In this document: positions 46,015 to 62,400 of the stretch, piece after piece
Position numbering within the stretch: the stretch's first letter is position 1
Layout: the number at the start of each line of letters is the position of its first letter
Translations under genes and position numbers: made by a program
NCBI GenBank assembly: GCA_029378245.1
Contig: JARKIF010000003.1
Coordinates: 620,001-684,000, forward strand
From: Roridomyces roridus
Taxonomy: Eukaryota; Basidiomycota; Agaricomycetes; Agaricales; Mycenaceae
DNA length: 64,000 bases
Direction: 5' to 3'
The notes under the pieces: model-generated
Databases searched by the model: none
The model's input: only the letters and a program-made list of their open reading frames with translations
What the model was told of the DNA's origin: nothing

Positions 46015-46698
46015 CTACACCTGCTCGAACATGAAATCGCTCCTCAACGTGTACTTGAAACCACCCGTGACCTCTTCCCCACTATGCACGAGCATTCTCT
46101 GCTGAAAAACCAAGCACCTCCCAACTTTTGGCTCGACGTCCAAATAATGCTTCTTATCCGGCGTCCAGAATCGAGTGGCGCCGCCCGTAGCCGAGCCGTT
46201 GAGGTATATGTGAAGCGTCACGAAACTCTTCTGCTCCTCGAGTGTATTTAACCCATCACAATGCGGCTTGAAATACTGCCCCGGTCCATATCGCAGGAAG
46301 CTGAGCCGGGGGTTGACGCGTGCCAACCGCCACGTAGGATTCTGCCTCCCGCGCCCCGCCTTGCCGGTGACGAGCGCCCACGGTCCATCTGGCTTGATCT
46401 CGTGGATCTCAGGAACGAGCGGCCGCAGGCGGTTGTACAGCATCTCCGAGGCCGAATGGTCCATGAGGAGGATGCGGTCGCTGTTGCGAAAGTCGGCGTG
46501 GACAGTTTCTTTATCGGCGTGTGCCATGAGGCCTGCAGGGCGCCAGGCTTCGTCCCCTGTGTCCTTGACAGCGATTTCGAGGAGGGCGTCGCATTCGGCT
46601 GGGGTGAGGAGGTCGTCGATTACTGTTGCGAAGAAGCCGGTGTAGGATGAGCTGAGGGGGGTTGAGGAAAAGTCGATTGGGTGGACAGTGGGTGACAT
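46015..46698 (-). CDS. 2-oxoglutarate/Fe(II)-dependent oxygenase (prolyl 4-hydroxylase-like)
   Basis: Single-exon gene of 227 residues starting at 46698 (MSPTVHPIDFSSTP). The fold follows the P4Hc pattern: LTPAECDALLEIA near the start, LSFLRYGPGQYFKPHCDG with the HxD iron ligands, FVTLHIYLN, GGATRFW, the distal iron-binding His in RMLVHSGEEV and the 2-oxoglutarate-binding Arg in KYTLRSDFMF. It hydroxylates an unknown protein or small molecule; no signal peptide is visible, so a cytosolic or nuclear place is likely. The last 80 bp of its coding sequence are duplicated at 45400-45480. It starts 229 bp from the divergent Gly/Asn-rich gene. Confidence 0.9.
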   Translation of the reverse strand: MSPTVHPIDFSSTPLSSSYTGFFATVIDDLLTPAECDALLEIAVKDTGDEAWRPAGLMAHADKETVHADFRNSDRILLMDHSASEMLYNRLRPLVPEIHEIKPDGPWALVTGKAGRGRQNPTWRLARVNPRLSFLRYGPGQYFKPHCDGLNTLEEQKSFVTLHIYLNGSATGGATRFWTPDKKHYLDVEPKVGRCLVFQQRMLVHSGEEVTGGFKYTLRSDFMFEQV

Positions 46699-46927
46699 GG
46701 TGGTAAGAGTCAAGGTGCGTTTGTTTGTTTGGTGGTGGTGACTCGAATTGCGTCCGCGCACACGTGATCGTGTTCGGCGCACTCCACGGCATGAATTGGT
46801 GCGGTCATCATGACCCGCGACCCCCAAAACCAACTTCTCCACGGTTACATCACTCACTCGAAACGATTCAAAAGCGGGGCGAAATGCCAGTTGAATCCAT
46901 CGCATCTGCACTTCATCCACTACAACC

Positions 46928-47674
46928 ATGTCTTTCGAAAACAACAACAACAACAACACAAACGACTTTGGCTCGACCGGCGGCAACGCCTTCGACAACA
47001 CCAACGCCATGAACGACTCTGGCTTCAGTCAAGGCCGCGGTACTGGTGGTGCGTCCTCTTCCTTATCTCTCTCTTCCTTCACCTCATTCATTTAAACCAG
47101 ACTTTAACCAAGCCGGCGACACCTACGGCTCAGGCATGGGCATGGGTACGACTGGCGGCATGGACAACACAACTGGCGGCATGGACAACACAACTGGCGG
47201 CATGGGTACCACCGGCGGCGGCATGGGCAGCACCGGCATGGGTGACTCCTACGGCAGTGGCCGTGGCACCGACTCGACCTTTGGCACTGGCACTGGAACC
47301 GGTCCCGGCATGGAGACCTACGGTGCAGGCAACATGCGCGACAACGAATTGTCCTCGGGCGGTGGCATGGGCATCGGCGGCGGTCGTCAGGAGGAGAATT
47401 GGAATAACAACAACACCGGGAACGAGTTCGAGTCGGGCCACAAGCCGTCTATGGGCGACAAGTTGATGGGTTCGTCTCCCTTGGCTCTGCTTCAATTTTC
47501 TCATTCTAACCACCCTCAGGTGGTGCCGAGAAGCTCGCCGGCAAGGTCATGAAGAACCCGACAATGCAGGAGCGTGGACAGGAGCGCAAGGTATGTTTCC
47601 TTGATGCACCTTTTCTCCAAAGCTCACATTTCTACCAGCGCGGCGACTTTGACAACAACAACAACGATTTCTGA
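46928..47674 (+). CDS. Gly/Asn-rich hydrophilin-like stress protein
   Basis: Four exons. The start MSFENNNNNNTNDFGS (46928) is joined to DFNQAGDTYGSG, then a Gly/Met/Thr repeat region with GGMDNTTGGMDNTTGGMGTT, then GDKLMGGAEKLAGKVMKNP and MQERGQERK, and a last exon RGDFDNNNNDF ending at 47672-47674. The GGAEKLAGKV...QERGQ tail is typical of small basidiomycete proteins expressed under stress, sometimes described as hydrophilins or CsbD-like; the rest is disordered. The TGGMDN unit is an 8-residue tandem duplication. No enzymatic role is expected. Confidence 0.8.
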
Positions 47675-48086
47675 GCAGTAAAATAGGCAGAGACGGACCT
47701 TAATTCAATTTGTACCATCATCATACGCACCACTGTATAGATCATAATATTCATTCCGAGCTATCTGCATGAGCTGAACATGTTCCGGATAGTACACCCT
47801 CGTTCTTGGACGCGACGACGATTCTGGACATGATTGGCCAGGGCGTCCGAGCTTTGTCTAATAATCAAAGGCTTTCTACTTGTCATGGCATGACGGCTAA
47901 GAGATATGAATATATTGGGTGGGGCAAAAATTGCGACTGCGAATTTTTGCCCTAGCGTTTCATGCACGCCAGCCTCCGCGATAAGTCCGAGGTTGGGAGA
48001 GACGCGTCGGGCCCGAGTCACGGGCAGTGTTGACGAGTGTTGACGTGTACAGTGATCGCCATCTCCTTTACTTACGCGCGTCGACG
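47675..48086. promoter_or_regulatory. 3' flank of the stress protein gene and RecQ promoter
   Basis: About 410 bp. The last 60 bp (GTGTTGACGTGTAC, GATCGCCATCTCCTTTAC) is the stretch copied at about 34883-34925 in front of the RecQ fragment. Confidence 0.4.
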
Positions 48087-51725
<3,639 letters not shown>

Positions 51726-52082
51726 CTACCATCAATGTCCGATATCGGAGTTGGAGTTGAGGCGGGTGCAAAACGATCAGATGGTTTTGTTTCTCTTGTT
51801 TGATCAACGTTGTGCGGCTCCTCGACCTGGTGCCACAAGTACTGTTTTTCTGCCTTTGAAGTTTCATACCTGTTTTCTTAGTGTCTAGGTCGGACGTCAT
51901 CGCGTCATCTGTGGGCGCCTCTCATCCGGGTAAACTGTTTTTGCGTGCCGCGAAAAGATCGCCGATCACGAAAAATGCGGACGCCGGACATGCGTGATGC
52001 CCGCCCGCAAGCGAGCACACCCTCTTGCCTCTTGTCCTAACCCACCCGCGGCGTCCTCGACGCTGGCCGTTTGGATGTTCTT
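51726..52082. promoter_or_regulatory. Gap with the promoter of the next gene
   Basis: About 360 bp between the RecQ stop and the membrane protein start. No clear TATA box or other feature. Confidence 0.35.
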
Positions 52083-53893
52083 ATGAGCGCGCTCGACAGC
52101 CTCTCGGAAGAGCGACTGTGGCTGGGGTCCGTCTACCAGCTCCATCTCCCGGAATCTAACCCCAATTGACGCCCAGGTGCTTGTTGGCAGGGACGTGGCT
52201 AAACCTCGTCTTTTGCACCGGAGAGTTTTTGCTCTTCGCGTATTTCATGCCCCAGTGGAAGCTCAAGCATGTATACCAATATGGCGCGTATCTCTTGATC
52301 CTCAACGATGTTATCGGGAGTGTTGCGGTCTGCGTCAATTTCTACGATACTGTGGTGGATCGGGTGCCCCAGTCGGAGACGGCCATAGTCGTTTTGTTGA
52401 TTACCACCGCCATCTCTGCGGTCATGGAGCAGAGTTTCCTGCTGGTGAGTAGGTGTTGTGATACTCCTGCCAAACGATTTATTCTTCTCAGCATCGTTAC
52501 TACACAATGTGGGCAATATATACAAAATATTCCGTCCATCTCATAATCTCGTCCTTTTAGCTCCAGAAACCGATTTACGATCTCATTCATTTCGCTCCTC
52601 GTCGTCGCCCATGTGTGTTCCCATCTGTCTGACACGAGCCCATCGATTAACTTGCGCTGATAGTTTGCAATGACCCTCGTGTGCAGTACATTAGGCCCAG
52701 CACGCGACCAGACCTTCACGCCCAAACTCGCAGCGGTACGTGGATCTGCATAAAAAAAAAGAGGCACCAATCTAACTCTGAATCCAGAGCACGTAAGACG
52801 CCGTTCTATTGACTTATCCATTTTCTTACCCGCTGCCAGACTCGCCTCGATATTCTGTGCAGTAGCCGATGTGTTCGTCTCCTGCAGCATCATATGGACC
52901 CTTAGTGGCCTCAACACCATGTGGCGTTCAACACAACAGTACGTTTCTATTTAGTTTGCTGTCTTGTTCTCATTGCCGATAGTATTGTCCGTGTGTTGTG
53001 TCTGAATGCACTGACCTCTGGCGCTGTCGTTGCAACAGTGACAGTCCTTGCTGGTATTACAGCGGTTGTCAAGGGTGTTGATTCTATAAGTACGTTATCT
53101 TTTCTCTCTTTTTTCTTTCTTTCTTTCTTACGTTTGGGCAGTATTCAGCATCTTTTTCGCCTCGATGGGGCGCGTATATTCGCTCACCATCCTGGTCAAC
53201 ATCATTGTACGGAACTCGCAGAGGCATATTGTGAACAGTGCGCCGATGGGTACGGAGCCGGCCACGGCGACCTCGATCCGTACGTGGTGGTGTCTTTTTT
53301 TTATTGGACTTTTCCGCTGACGACGGCGAACTCAGATTTCACGCATACGAGCGGCCCGAATTACTTTTCCTCCCGCACGCCGACCCGCACACGGACGCAT
53401 ACGCACGATGATGGGGAGGAACACGAGTTGGAAATCCGATGGGAGGGGGCAAATTTGACTGACCCAGCGTCTCCTGCTTCTGCGTCAGAGATAGAGTCAC
53501 GTTCCGAGGTGCGTTGAACTGATCTTTGTCTCGTTCAGAATTTTGAGCTTGCTATATTTAGCCATCTTCCTCCTCCTCCTCTTCACATGAACCGGAACCT
53601 ACACCATCTGGATCGGGGCCTGGTTCTTCCCACTCGCGTCGAATTTCTATACCTACCTCCATCTCCATTCCTGGGCCTTCTAGAGCGCGACCACGGTTCA
53701 CGTATGCCTACCCCCACTCTCCCGGCGGCAGCAACCGGGATTCAACTTCCTCCTCTGAAGTGAGTTGGAACTTAGCTCGTTTGATTGATACTGAGACTGA
53801 CTTGTTGACGAGTGATTTAATATCCACCAGAGCCCGCCTCCGCCTAAGCCCGACCTCGAATTAACGCATGAGTATGATTATCTTTCAGTATAA
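52083..53893 (+). CDS. Polytopic membrane protein C (DUF6534-like architecture)
   Basis: The short exon 1 at 52083 (MSALDSLSEERLWLG) is joined to CLLAGTWLNLVFCTGEFLLFAY and LLILNDVIGSVAVCVNFYD. Then come TAISAVMEQSFLL, HRYYTISRNRFTISFISLLVVAH, FCAVADVFVSCSIIWTLSGL, a hydrophobic region near 52960-53090, FASMGRVYSLTILVNIIVRN and a long Ser/Pro/His-rich cytoplasmic tail ending THEYDYLSV at 53891-53893. About six or seven membrane segments. It shares the order of segments and the ADVF / N-R-N-S landmarks with the DUF6534-type genes at 32892 and 42507, but is more diverged. Some exon boundaries between 52620 and 52850 are uncertain. Function unknown. Confidence 0.7.
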
Positions 53894-56800
53894 AGCTTAC
53901 TGCTACCTATTATCTCTGTCTCTGTCTCTGTTGTCTCGCTCTCCATCTGTATCGCATTATCTCTTCCTTTCGTTATTGTCGCTCTCGTGGATTTCGTTCG
54001 TATATTAGCTAACTCTAACTCATACATATAGTCGTTCTCCCGTCTGCCTTGACTGATCGACTGACCTGACTTGAAGCTTTTGAGTTCAAACGCTGTTCAA
54101 CAATCAACTGCAGGCGGCCGCAGGGTCAATAACCCACAAGCGAAGACGGGGAACTGGCCGTATTGTCAAGATGTCGCTGACTTTGAATCTTGGCAGCCGA
54201 ATCCTCGCACATTTCTTTTGTCTTTTTTTCGTCTGGGAACCACGGTGTCTCGGAGCTCGCTCTTGCACAGCCAAGCCATCTTGGGTTCTTCTGAACTTGA
54301 TCTTTGCCCGCCGCCCTTTCCTGTTCTGCTCAAGACCAGAGCCTATGTAATCCCGGACGGCCTATCGTCCGTGTAAGTAACACTTGACCCAAGCAATTTT
54401 GTGTACACCGCGGCTGTCTTGACCTACCTGTCAATGATCCGCGCGTGGACGCTGAAAATTAAATTCAAGACGCCGTGTTTGGCAACGCCGTGTTCTTAAT
54501 ACTCGACCTTTCCCCTCTAGATGTTTGACCGAGATTGGAATGGAACGAATGTGTCTTTTTTACCACGGTTGATGGAGGTTCTGCGTTATCCCGATTCCCG
54601 TTTCTTGTGAGGGTCTGCGGGCTGGCCTTGTGTGAGCCTAGTTCTCCATCCTCGACTCGAACCCAGGGCCCATGCGTCGGTATGTCGCTTGTCTTCGTTC
54701 CACAGCTGCTAAATATATCTGTAAAGTTCCGCATCAGCGCTAACCATGGCCACAGGTCAATCCCGTCCAAGGGATGTCCTTGTTTCAGCTATTCTTGCCG
54801 TTACCCGCACCATGGGAGGAACGGTCAGCATGGGTTGGATGTCGGACGGGAACACTTTGATCTGGGGTTCTGCCCTAGTCCGTAACCTCGGGCGGCTTGC
54901 AGTGCTTCTGAAAATTCCACAGGGGTACCGCTTTCGCCGGACGGGTAGGAAGTGTCCTGGGTTCCAGGAATGTGGGTTTCTCTCCTTCACAAGGGTTCCT
55001 CTCTAGATCTCTGAACTTTTCTCACCATGCCATCTCGAACCCTACCATGCCCCACAGTCGCCGGCGTTTTCCGCTGCCAGGGCAACCCCTCTCTGTCGCT
55101 CTAGTTTCTGTGGCTTCAGTGCTGGATGCCACTGCTTGCCACCCGCTGCTTGCGGGCTTCCCAAAGTTCCCATTCCCGTTAGTTTGGCGATTGGCATGCA
55201 GGGTCTGCGAGCCCTGGGTAACATTATAATTAAAATTTTGTATTGCTTTTACTCCGCGAGCTGTGAGTGGTCGGACTGGTATTGATTTTGAGTGTCGATT
55301 GGCCATGGGTGCGCCACTGGGAGCCTTGGTACAGCGCTCCCGTGCGCTGGGTCTGTCACCGTCTGTTCGAGGGTGGAATGAAATGAATCAGACTTACGCA
55401 AAAGCAAAACTATTTCGAGACAACGAAGACTCGGAGTCGATAAATCGGAAATAAATTCAGATAAGAAATGGTAGAACCTTGATTTGAGAGATATGGAGTG
55501 AACGTCGCTTGGATGACGGTGATAGACGGCCTGTGGGATGAAAGTAAAGTGAAAGAAGCTGCAACATTTCCTGTCAAATCGTATCTTGAAATGGATTGAT
55601 TGAATCTGGACTCTGGCGCTGAGGAACAAAGTTTACGGGCCCACGAGGCAGATTGTCGTCTGGGTTCTTCAATTAAAATTCGAAAACGCGAACCTTGACG
55701 TGAACGGGCAAGGCGAAACCCGAGCTTCCAATTCGACGCGTGCAAATTCTCATTCTCCAGTACATGGTCGCATGGTCAAAACACCTTCGACGTGTGGCCC
55801 ACTCGGGGGTTGACATGGAAAGTCTCGGAATGAGAATGCCGCCGGCCATTGGTTGGGTTGATCCAAAATTCCAACATACCGAGGCAACGAGGGAGCGGAA
55901 GCCGACCCTGCTCGCCGTCGCGCAACGTTAAACGCCATTCTGCGTCTGGCAGTCGCCGACACTCGCCGTCGCGTAACCCTACCCGCCGCCGCCGCCGTCA
56001 GCGTGCGTGGGCATTTGGAAACCAACTCGACTTCTTGGTGCGAGTGCCGTTGTCACGGATGCGGAGCGCAATCAAGCGGCGAATGATGATGCGGGGACGA
56101 GGTGGGGATAGAATAGGCAGGGCCTTTGGATTTGGATAATATGTGAATGTGAATGAAATCGAGGGCGGGCGGGTACGTGCGTGCCTGGGTGCGGCTTATC
56201 TTATTGAAACCGCGGTATTGAGGCCAGGGAACGTTCGAAAGACCGTTGAACGCATCAGGGGCGGGAGAAGCCGACGGACGCAATTTAGCCTGGAAATACT
56301 TCGATGGTCGGGTCGGAGAGCATGGTGGACCCGCGCCAGGAATGGGAAATTGCCCAAAGTGGGCAGTGAGGTTGGAGGTAGAGCTTCGCTTCTGTGCCGG
56401 GTGAGATAGATGAAGAGATCTTTCTATATGAGACAATCCAGATAGTGTGAATAGATCTCGGGGAACAGGCGGGTGTTCGAAGATGATGCGAGGTTACTGC
56501 CAGTGGAGCCGCGTTAACTGCACACCAACACGGCGATTGCGGATTAGTTGCTGGAATTGGACGACGCGTACACGTGAGGGTAACTTGAGGGCGAGGTATT
56601 TGCGGAAAAGGGGCCGGTTCAAGAGACTTCGATGTGGGAGCGTTGGACAATCCACACGGAAATCGACCAGAGGAGACAGGGAAAGAGCGGAAATACCCGG
56701 CATACTCCCATGCAAGCCAAGGCTGCTTCAAGTTTGCCCTGCTGGCAAAGACCGAAGACGACACCGTGACGAAGATCTAGAGTGCCCGTGCCAAGAGCGA

Positions 56801-57013
56801 GAACCATCCAGTCAAAGAAGACTCGAGCCGGGCAAAACTGGGAGGGTATCAAGTATCAAGTATCAAGTATCAAGTGCGCGACGCCGCGTAGGTTTGCCTT
56901 GAATCCATCGCGGTCGAAAGGGAAAGGGAATTGACGGGACAAAGGATTGGCATAATCTTGCAGTGTGGCACCTTGATATGGTGGAATTACCCTAGTGGAG
57001 ACTCCTTTCGTAA
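53894..57013. other. Long intergenic region, no supported gene
   Basis: About 3.1 kb. Open frames of up to 159 codons occur (for example minus strand 56285-56764), but they overlap frames on the other strand and have no recognisable content. A (AAGTATC)n microsatellite with about four units lies at 56846-56875. No transposon ends or RNA genes seen apart from the tRNA that follows. Confidence 0.45.
56846..56875 (+). repeat. 7 bp microsatellite (AAGTATC) x4
   Basis: Four consecutive units, GTATCAAGTATCAAGTATC and one more, are visible. No function is implied. Confidence 0.85.
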
Positions 57014-57105
57014 GGCGTCATAGCTCAGCTGGGAGAGCAACAGACTGAAGTGCCACCTGGATCAGGTTCATCTGGAGGTCCCGTGTTCAATCCACGGTGA
57101 TGCCA
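57014..57105 (+). tRNA. tRNA-Phe(GAA) with a 19 nt intron
   Basis: The acceptor strands GGCGTCA / TGATGCC pair with one G-U, and the discriminator is A. The D arm is TAGCTCAGCTGGGAGAGC (A box) and the T arm includes GGTTCAATCC-like GTTCAATCC (B box). The anticodon GAA at 57047-57049 is followed by G37, a 19 nt intron (57051-57069) and then A38 and TCTG, at the canonical intron site. The mature sequence closely follows the eukaryotic tRNA-Phe pattern CAGACTGAAGATCTGGAGGTC in pieces. A T-rich run (TTCTTTTTCTTTTG) immediately downstream is a plausible Pol III terminator. Confidence 0.93.
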
Positions 57106-59401
57106 TTCTTTTTCTTTTGTTCCCGACAATCTCCATTTCATCATTTCTTTCGGCCATAGATCATCTGCATCAGTACGACGCGACAAGGAGATTGCACCGC
57201 CCCTTACATATGTACGTCCGGTCCGTGCTCGGTTCCTTCCTCCACAGGAGGTTTGGTTGACAGTTTTCAGGCATACCGATTGTGGCTGAAAGTCGACGTC
57301 CTGGTGGCCTTTTGGTCGGATGTGCCCGCAGCGGGGTTGTCTTGGGGTTGTCAATTGTCAATTGTGGGGTACCGACCTCGGACAGCGGGAATTTGATTTG
57401 CATTCGGGTTCAATTCCGCACGCACGAATGAGGCTATAGGTATGATGTCTACACCGATGACCCTCGCCGTTAGGTAAATTCGGGGTCCGTTGTAAGCAGA
57501 CGAATAAGTAATATGTATTGAAAGGCGTCATGGAGGAATATTCGGGTGCATTGGCAGCGGGGGCCGTACGTCCGACGTCAGTGGGAGCACGGAGGATTGA
57601 ATTGGAATTAGAGTTGGATTTTTTGTCGGACCGAAGATCCGGGAGATGGAGAGTATTGATACTGATAGGGGCACGGTCGGGGACTCCATTGTTGAGCGGA
57701 AGGCGGAATTCAACGGAGATTGGGGACGTGGAATGATGAGGTGCCTTTCGGGTGGGTGGGTGGAGGGTTCGGACCGGGTGGCGTCGACGATCTCCCAAGA
57801 CAACATGGATTCCGGTGTTCAATGCGATTTGTACATAGCGAATCAAAGAAAGGTGGTGCGGGGAGTTGCCGAGGACTGCCCGGGAATCAATCTAGACGGG
57901 GGTGGGCTAGTTGCCGTGCTGGAGTGGTTGTGAGAGAGGTACAGGACGCGTGGGTCGCTTGAGATGAATTGGGCGTCGATCTGTGATATGTTCAACTTTT
58001 GGCGGTAAAAGGCTCACACTTCAAGTCTAGGTGAGTACGGGTGGGTGAAGAGATAGATCGCGAAGAGTAGCAAATTTGTCATCTGTGAGGCGTTGTTGGA
58101 TTTTCAACTGCACTGAGGCACACTGCACCAATTGAACACACTCCCTCCCACTCACTAGGAAAGAAAATTCCCTCGGTACCGACCGCGGAAGTTTGACGGA
58201 CAGATTGCTCGCATCGCGACGCCTCAAAGCTGATGCGAGTTGCGAACGGACTGCCATTCTTGCGTAGTAACGTACGCCGAGCGAGTGGTAAGCACACATC
58301 TTGGTGAGACTCGGGCGGTTCCGACGACGGAGCGTGCATAATGTTTTGTAATAAGGACTATAGAGAATCATTTCAGTACGCGTTGGCCATGGGTTGCGGG
58401 TAGCTAGACCGTCGAGAACGTCGGTGATCTCCGTACTGAGAATTCTGGAACAGCGGGAATGGGGAAGCATATTTTTCTTGCTCCTCCCAACGTCGAAGAA
58501 GACGAGGGTTCGGTCGATTCCGACTCCCGAGCCGCGTGTTTCAGTGAATCATAATCATATCTGTCGAATTATTGAAAAGTGCCTGGAAAGAAGTTTTTCA
58601 ACATTTGCGGCGAATCAAAGTTCGTTCGACGATAAACTCGGACTCCGAGTCGGATTCGTACGTATTCCACTGCCATCCATACGTGCGTCCATTGATTCAA
58701 ACATTAGGTATGACAACGGACGGCGATAAGAAACTCAAGGGCGCTCACATCGAGAGACTGACGGCTCCGAAGCAGTTCAAGTACGTGAGCGTGTGCCGTC
58801 AAGCTTTCACATATCAGTGGCGACGGCGACCCGAGGGCGGGAGCCCTGGTGCCTAGAAGGAAGATTATTGTATTTATACAGACTGGGGCACGGTGTTAGA
58901 GGGTTGGAATTTTGGGGTGCAGATGTTAGAGGCGGGTGGTGAATTAACGCAGGCTAACCTAACGAGTGTTACGATCCAGACGAGTCTAGGCGCCGGCTCG
59001 GGATTTTATCTTGCGTCGCCACGCCGTGCTCATGAGCGAGGGCGGGGGTGAAAGGGTGACAGAGGAAGAGTGGGTGGGAAGTCCAGTGGGAGAAGAAGCT
59101 GTGATTTGGGAAGATTTAGACCGAGGACAGGGAAAGGTTCTATTTGGAAGAGAGTGACGTCGATGGTATCCGAATTTCTCTGGAGGAGATCGAACAGGAC
59201 CCTCGCTTGAGGCGGGTTGGCGGGAATGGCGCATCAAAAGTGACGGGGTAGAGATAGGGGATAGATTCCGATCGATCGGCGTGCCAAATCGGGACAATGG
59301 AAGATTCTGATGACAGTAAACAGCGCCAAACACCGGTGGGGGGGCTGATTTGAATATTTGTGTCGTATACAACAGGAGCCAATCTTCCCTCGACCTCCAC
59401 G
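57106..59401. other. Long intergenic region upstream of the AMPK beta gene
   Basis: About 2.3 kb. Frames near 57360-57850 and 58027-58470 (minus) and 58394-58860 (plus) are not supported. The segment 58570-58860 has exon-like stretches, but I could not build a continuous gene and recognise no family. Confidence 0.4.
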
Positions 59402-62400
59402 ATGGGCAACGCCCCTTCCCAGCCCAACCAGTCTCCCGCCGAACCGAGACCCTCACACTCCTCTACGAGAACAAAGCGCCCGCCCCCTTCACCTGCTCCC
59501 GTCGACGCTCCCACCACCGTCGCCCAGCTCCAAACCCTCACAGCCCTCGTTGCTGCCCCAGCAGATCCACCGCACGCCCAGGATCCGCCCGTGCTCGCCA
59601 AGGCCCCGGCCGACACATCTCTTCGTCCCAACCGCAAGTCAATCGATCTGCCGGGTCTAAACACCTTCGCCCCTGTGGTTCAGCCACAGGCCCATGGGAG
59701 GAGCAGTCGCACCGGCATGCGAGTGTCCTCCAGTCGTATCGTCGATCGTGGACGCGCCTGGCTTCACCGTGAAGGCCGCGGGTCCCAGCAGCAACAAGCC
59801 CAGAACGGAGCTCGGGTGCCTCCACGCAGCGCTGCTATTGCGATTCCCGTCAAGAAAAACGATCACGAGATTAGAGACCAGGAGAGTGGGTATGGGTACC
59901 ATGTTCGGGAGGGTATTGCCAAGAGGAAGGCGGCAGAGAAGGCGCGCAGGGAGAATGAAGAGCCTCCTCGGTCGGTCCTTTCGGTCTTATTGTGTGTCTA
60001 TACTGAATCTACTGTAGCCGTGGCCGTTCACCGACTCGCTCGCCAACCCGCTCTCGCTCTCGTGTGGCTCGGGCACACTCACCACCCCGACACCACCATC
60101 CAAGTACCAACGGTCTCCGTGCACCTTCACCTTCACGCTCGCACTCCCACTCGCATTCCTCTCGTTCCCGTTCTCCACACTCTGGCTCGCAATCACACAG
60201 TCAGAGCCAGAGCCAGTCCCGGTCGCGAGGCTCGCCGTCGCGCAGTGACGGCAGGTATGACGAGCGGAGGGGGCGATCGTACGAGCGGCACCGGCCGGAA
60301 GAGACCAATTCGGAGAGGGAAGCTAGAGAAAAGGACCAGTACGAGCAGTTGTATGGTCCGGGACCGAGGGCTGGGGAGGGTCAGGGTGAGTTTCCTCTCT
60401 CTCCAGGCTGCGATACCTGGCTCATTCGGATCTAGCGGCCGTGCCTTTTGAACGTGAAGTTGTGTTCAGCACTATCCCCCTCACGATTGGGCCCATGGCA
60501 CTCATTGGTCTTGCGGAGGGGGATGAGTATGCCGTCGAGGACGGTGAGGGTGGCACGGACGGTGGGGTCATGGCGGTCGTGGACGAGATCGTTGGCTGTG
60601 AGTCCTCCTTGCGTTTTCTGTTTCATTCCCTCGCCTTCTCTTCATCGAGGGCAATTTTTTTTCTTTTTTCTTTCGGGGCACAAAGTGGGGTTGTGGGTCC
60701 AGGCTGCATTGTCATCCTTCCTGTGGATACCTCCCATCCACTCACAAGCCTCATGCCTATTCCCTTTCTTCTTCACATTCAATCACCCTATCTCCCAAAC
60801 GTTATTTCAGAATTCTGATGCTAACGGCGTTTATTTCCAGCGCCACCTCCAGTCGAAGACGTTGAGCTGCCGCTCAGCGCAGTACCGATCGCATGGCGCG
60901 AAAATGCGACCGAGGTGTACCTCATCCGTGCTGGGGATGAGGATTGGATGAGTAGGAGGGTGATGGAGAGGGTGATGGTCGAGGGTGATATCGAAGGGTG
61001 AGTGTCGATTCTCTTTGCTTTCTTTCTGTCTTTCTTCCTTCCCTGCACGCACGCGCGCGAGACCACCCTGACGTCTCATTTGTCGTCATTTCATTTTCGG
61101 TGTCGTGCCTGGCTGTGCTTACCTCCGGCCTCCTAACTGTCTTACTCGTCTCCGCGAAACGTCACCCCATTTCTTGCGAGTTTCCAATTCGTTTGATCCA
61201 CCTCTTGTTGTGGTGTACGGGTGGGGCAGTGGGCGGTATGGTGGCTGGCCGTGGAGGGTGTTGTGGAGGGGTGTTGTGGAGGCTCACTCCCCTTCCCGGA
61301 GGACTGCGCACATGCACGCCAGTTCTCTCGTTCACTTCTCTTTCCTTTTTCTGTGGATGGCGCCGCCATATATCATCTCCTCTGACCCTGACCCTCTGCG
61401 CCATGCCTAATACATCGACGCCATCAACGCCGCCCTCCGTCCGCGGCGGAGGCGGGTTGGGGCGGATCTATTCCTGGATCTGCGCCGCCGGATATCCCCG
61501 GTTGTGTGGCTGGCCTTGGGTGCTCGATGTCGGAGTAGTGCCCTCGATCCTTCTGTGCCCCTTCCGCGAGGCCTTCCCAGGGGCGATGCCTCTGCATTCT
61601 TGACGCCGCGCTGCGGGTGCTGCTCGTGTGGCGTCTCGGGGCCAGATCGACGACAGACGTTTGGCTTCTCGTAACGCGTCGCGCGAGCTAAGACGTACTA
61701 ATTGCTCAGTCTCCCTTTACCTTCTGGGGCTGGAGAACACTTTTTAATTTTCCCATCCGCCTACTCGTTTCCCGCATGTCTTTCTCACAGCCCTGGCTAA
61801 CATTTTTGCTTCTTTGCAGTCAGCCTACGGGGCCTTTCATGACGACAATACACTTGCCTCCTGGAACGCACCATTTCCGATTCATCGTCGACGGGGAGAC
61901 GGTTGTTGCTCCTGCGACGGAGATCCCCAACGCGGTGGACGACCAAGGGTTCATCGCCAACTATGTCGCTGTTCCTGGACCAGTGGGGACTACAGCACCC
62001 ATTATCACGTCCGGACTGGCGACGTCGCCTACTACCAGCAAGACGACTTCGGCATCCACGAGCGCGACGGTCAGCCCGTCTGCCAGTACCGCCCCTCGAC
62101 CGCCGAAGCGCCGCCGACCGAGTATGCCTACACAAAAGCATCCAGACGGAAGCTTTTGGGCGCCGAGCACAGTGAGCGGGAGTAGCGATGATGTGCGACA
62201 CGTGGAGCGGGTTGTTGGCTCTGTGAGCACTGTGGGCGGGTCTTGGGGTGGGGCGCGAGGTGTGGCGTGGACGAGTGAGATTCCGCCCGAGTTGGTGCGG
62301 GCTGCGCAGCAGGAGGAGCAGTGGCTTGATGCTCAACAGCAGTATCAGCAGGCTGCGCCGCATAGGAGGGAGGGGAGCCGCGGGCGGCATATTGTTTTGA

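Noticed and set aside
57025..57354. A minus-strand frame containing RNRARTGRTYVRGG and HHRGLNTGPPDEP.
   Set aside because: It runs through the complement of the tRNA-Phe gene and has no other support.
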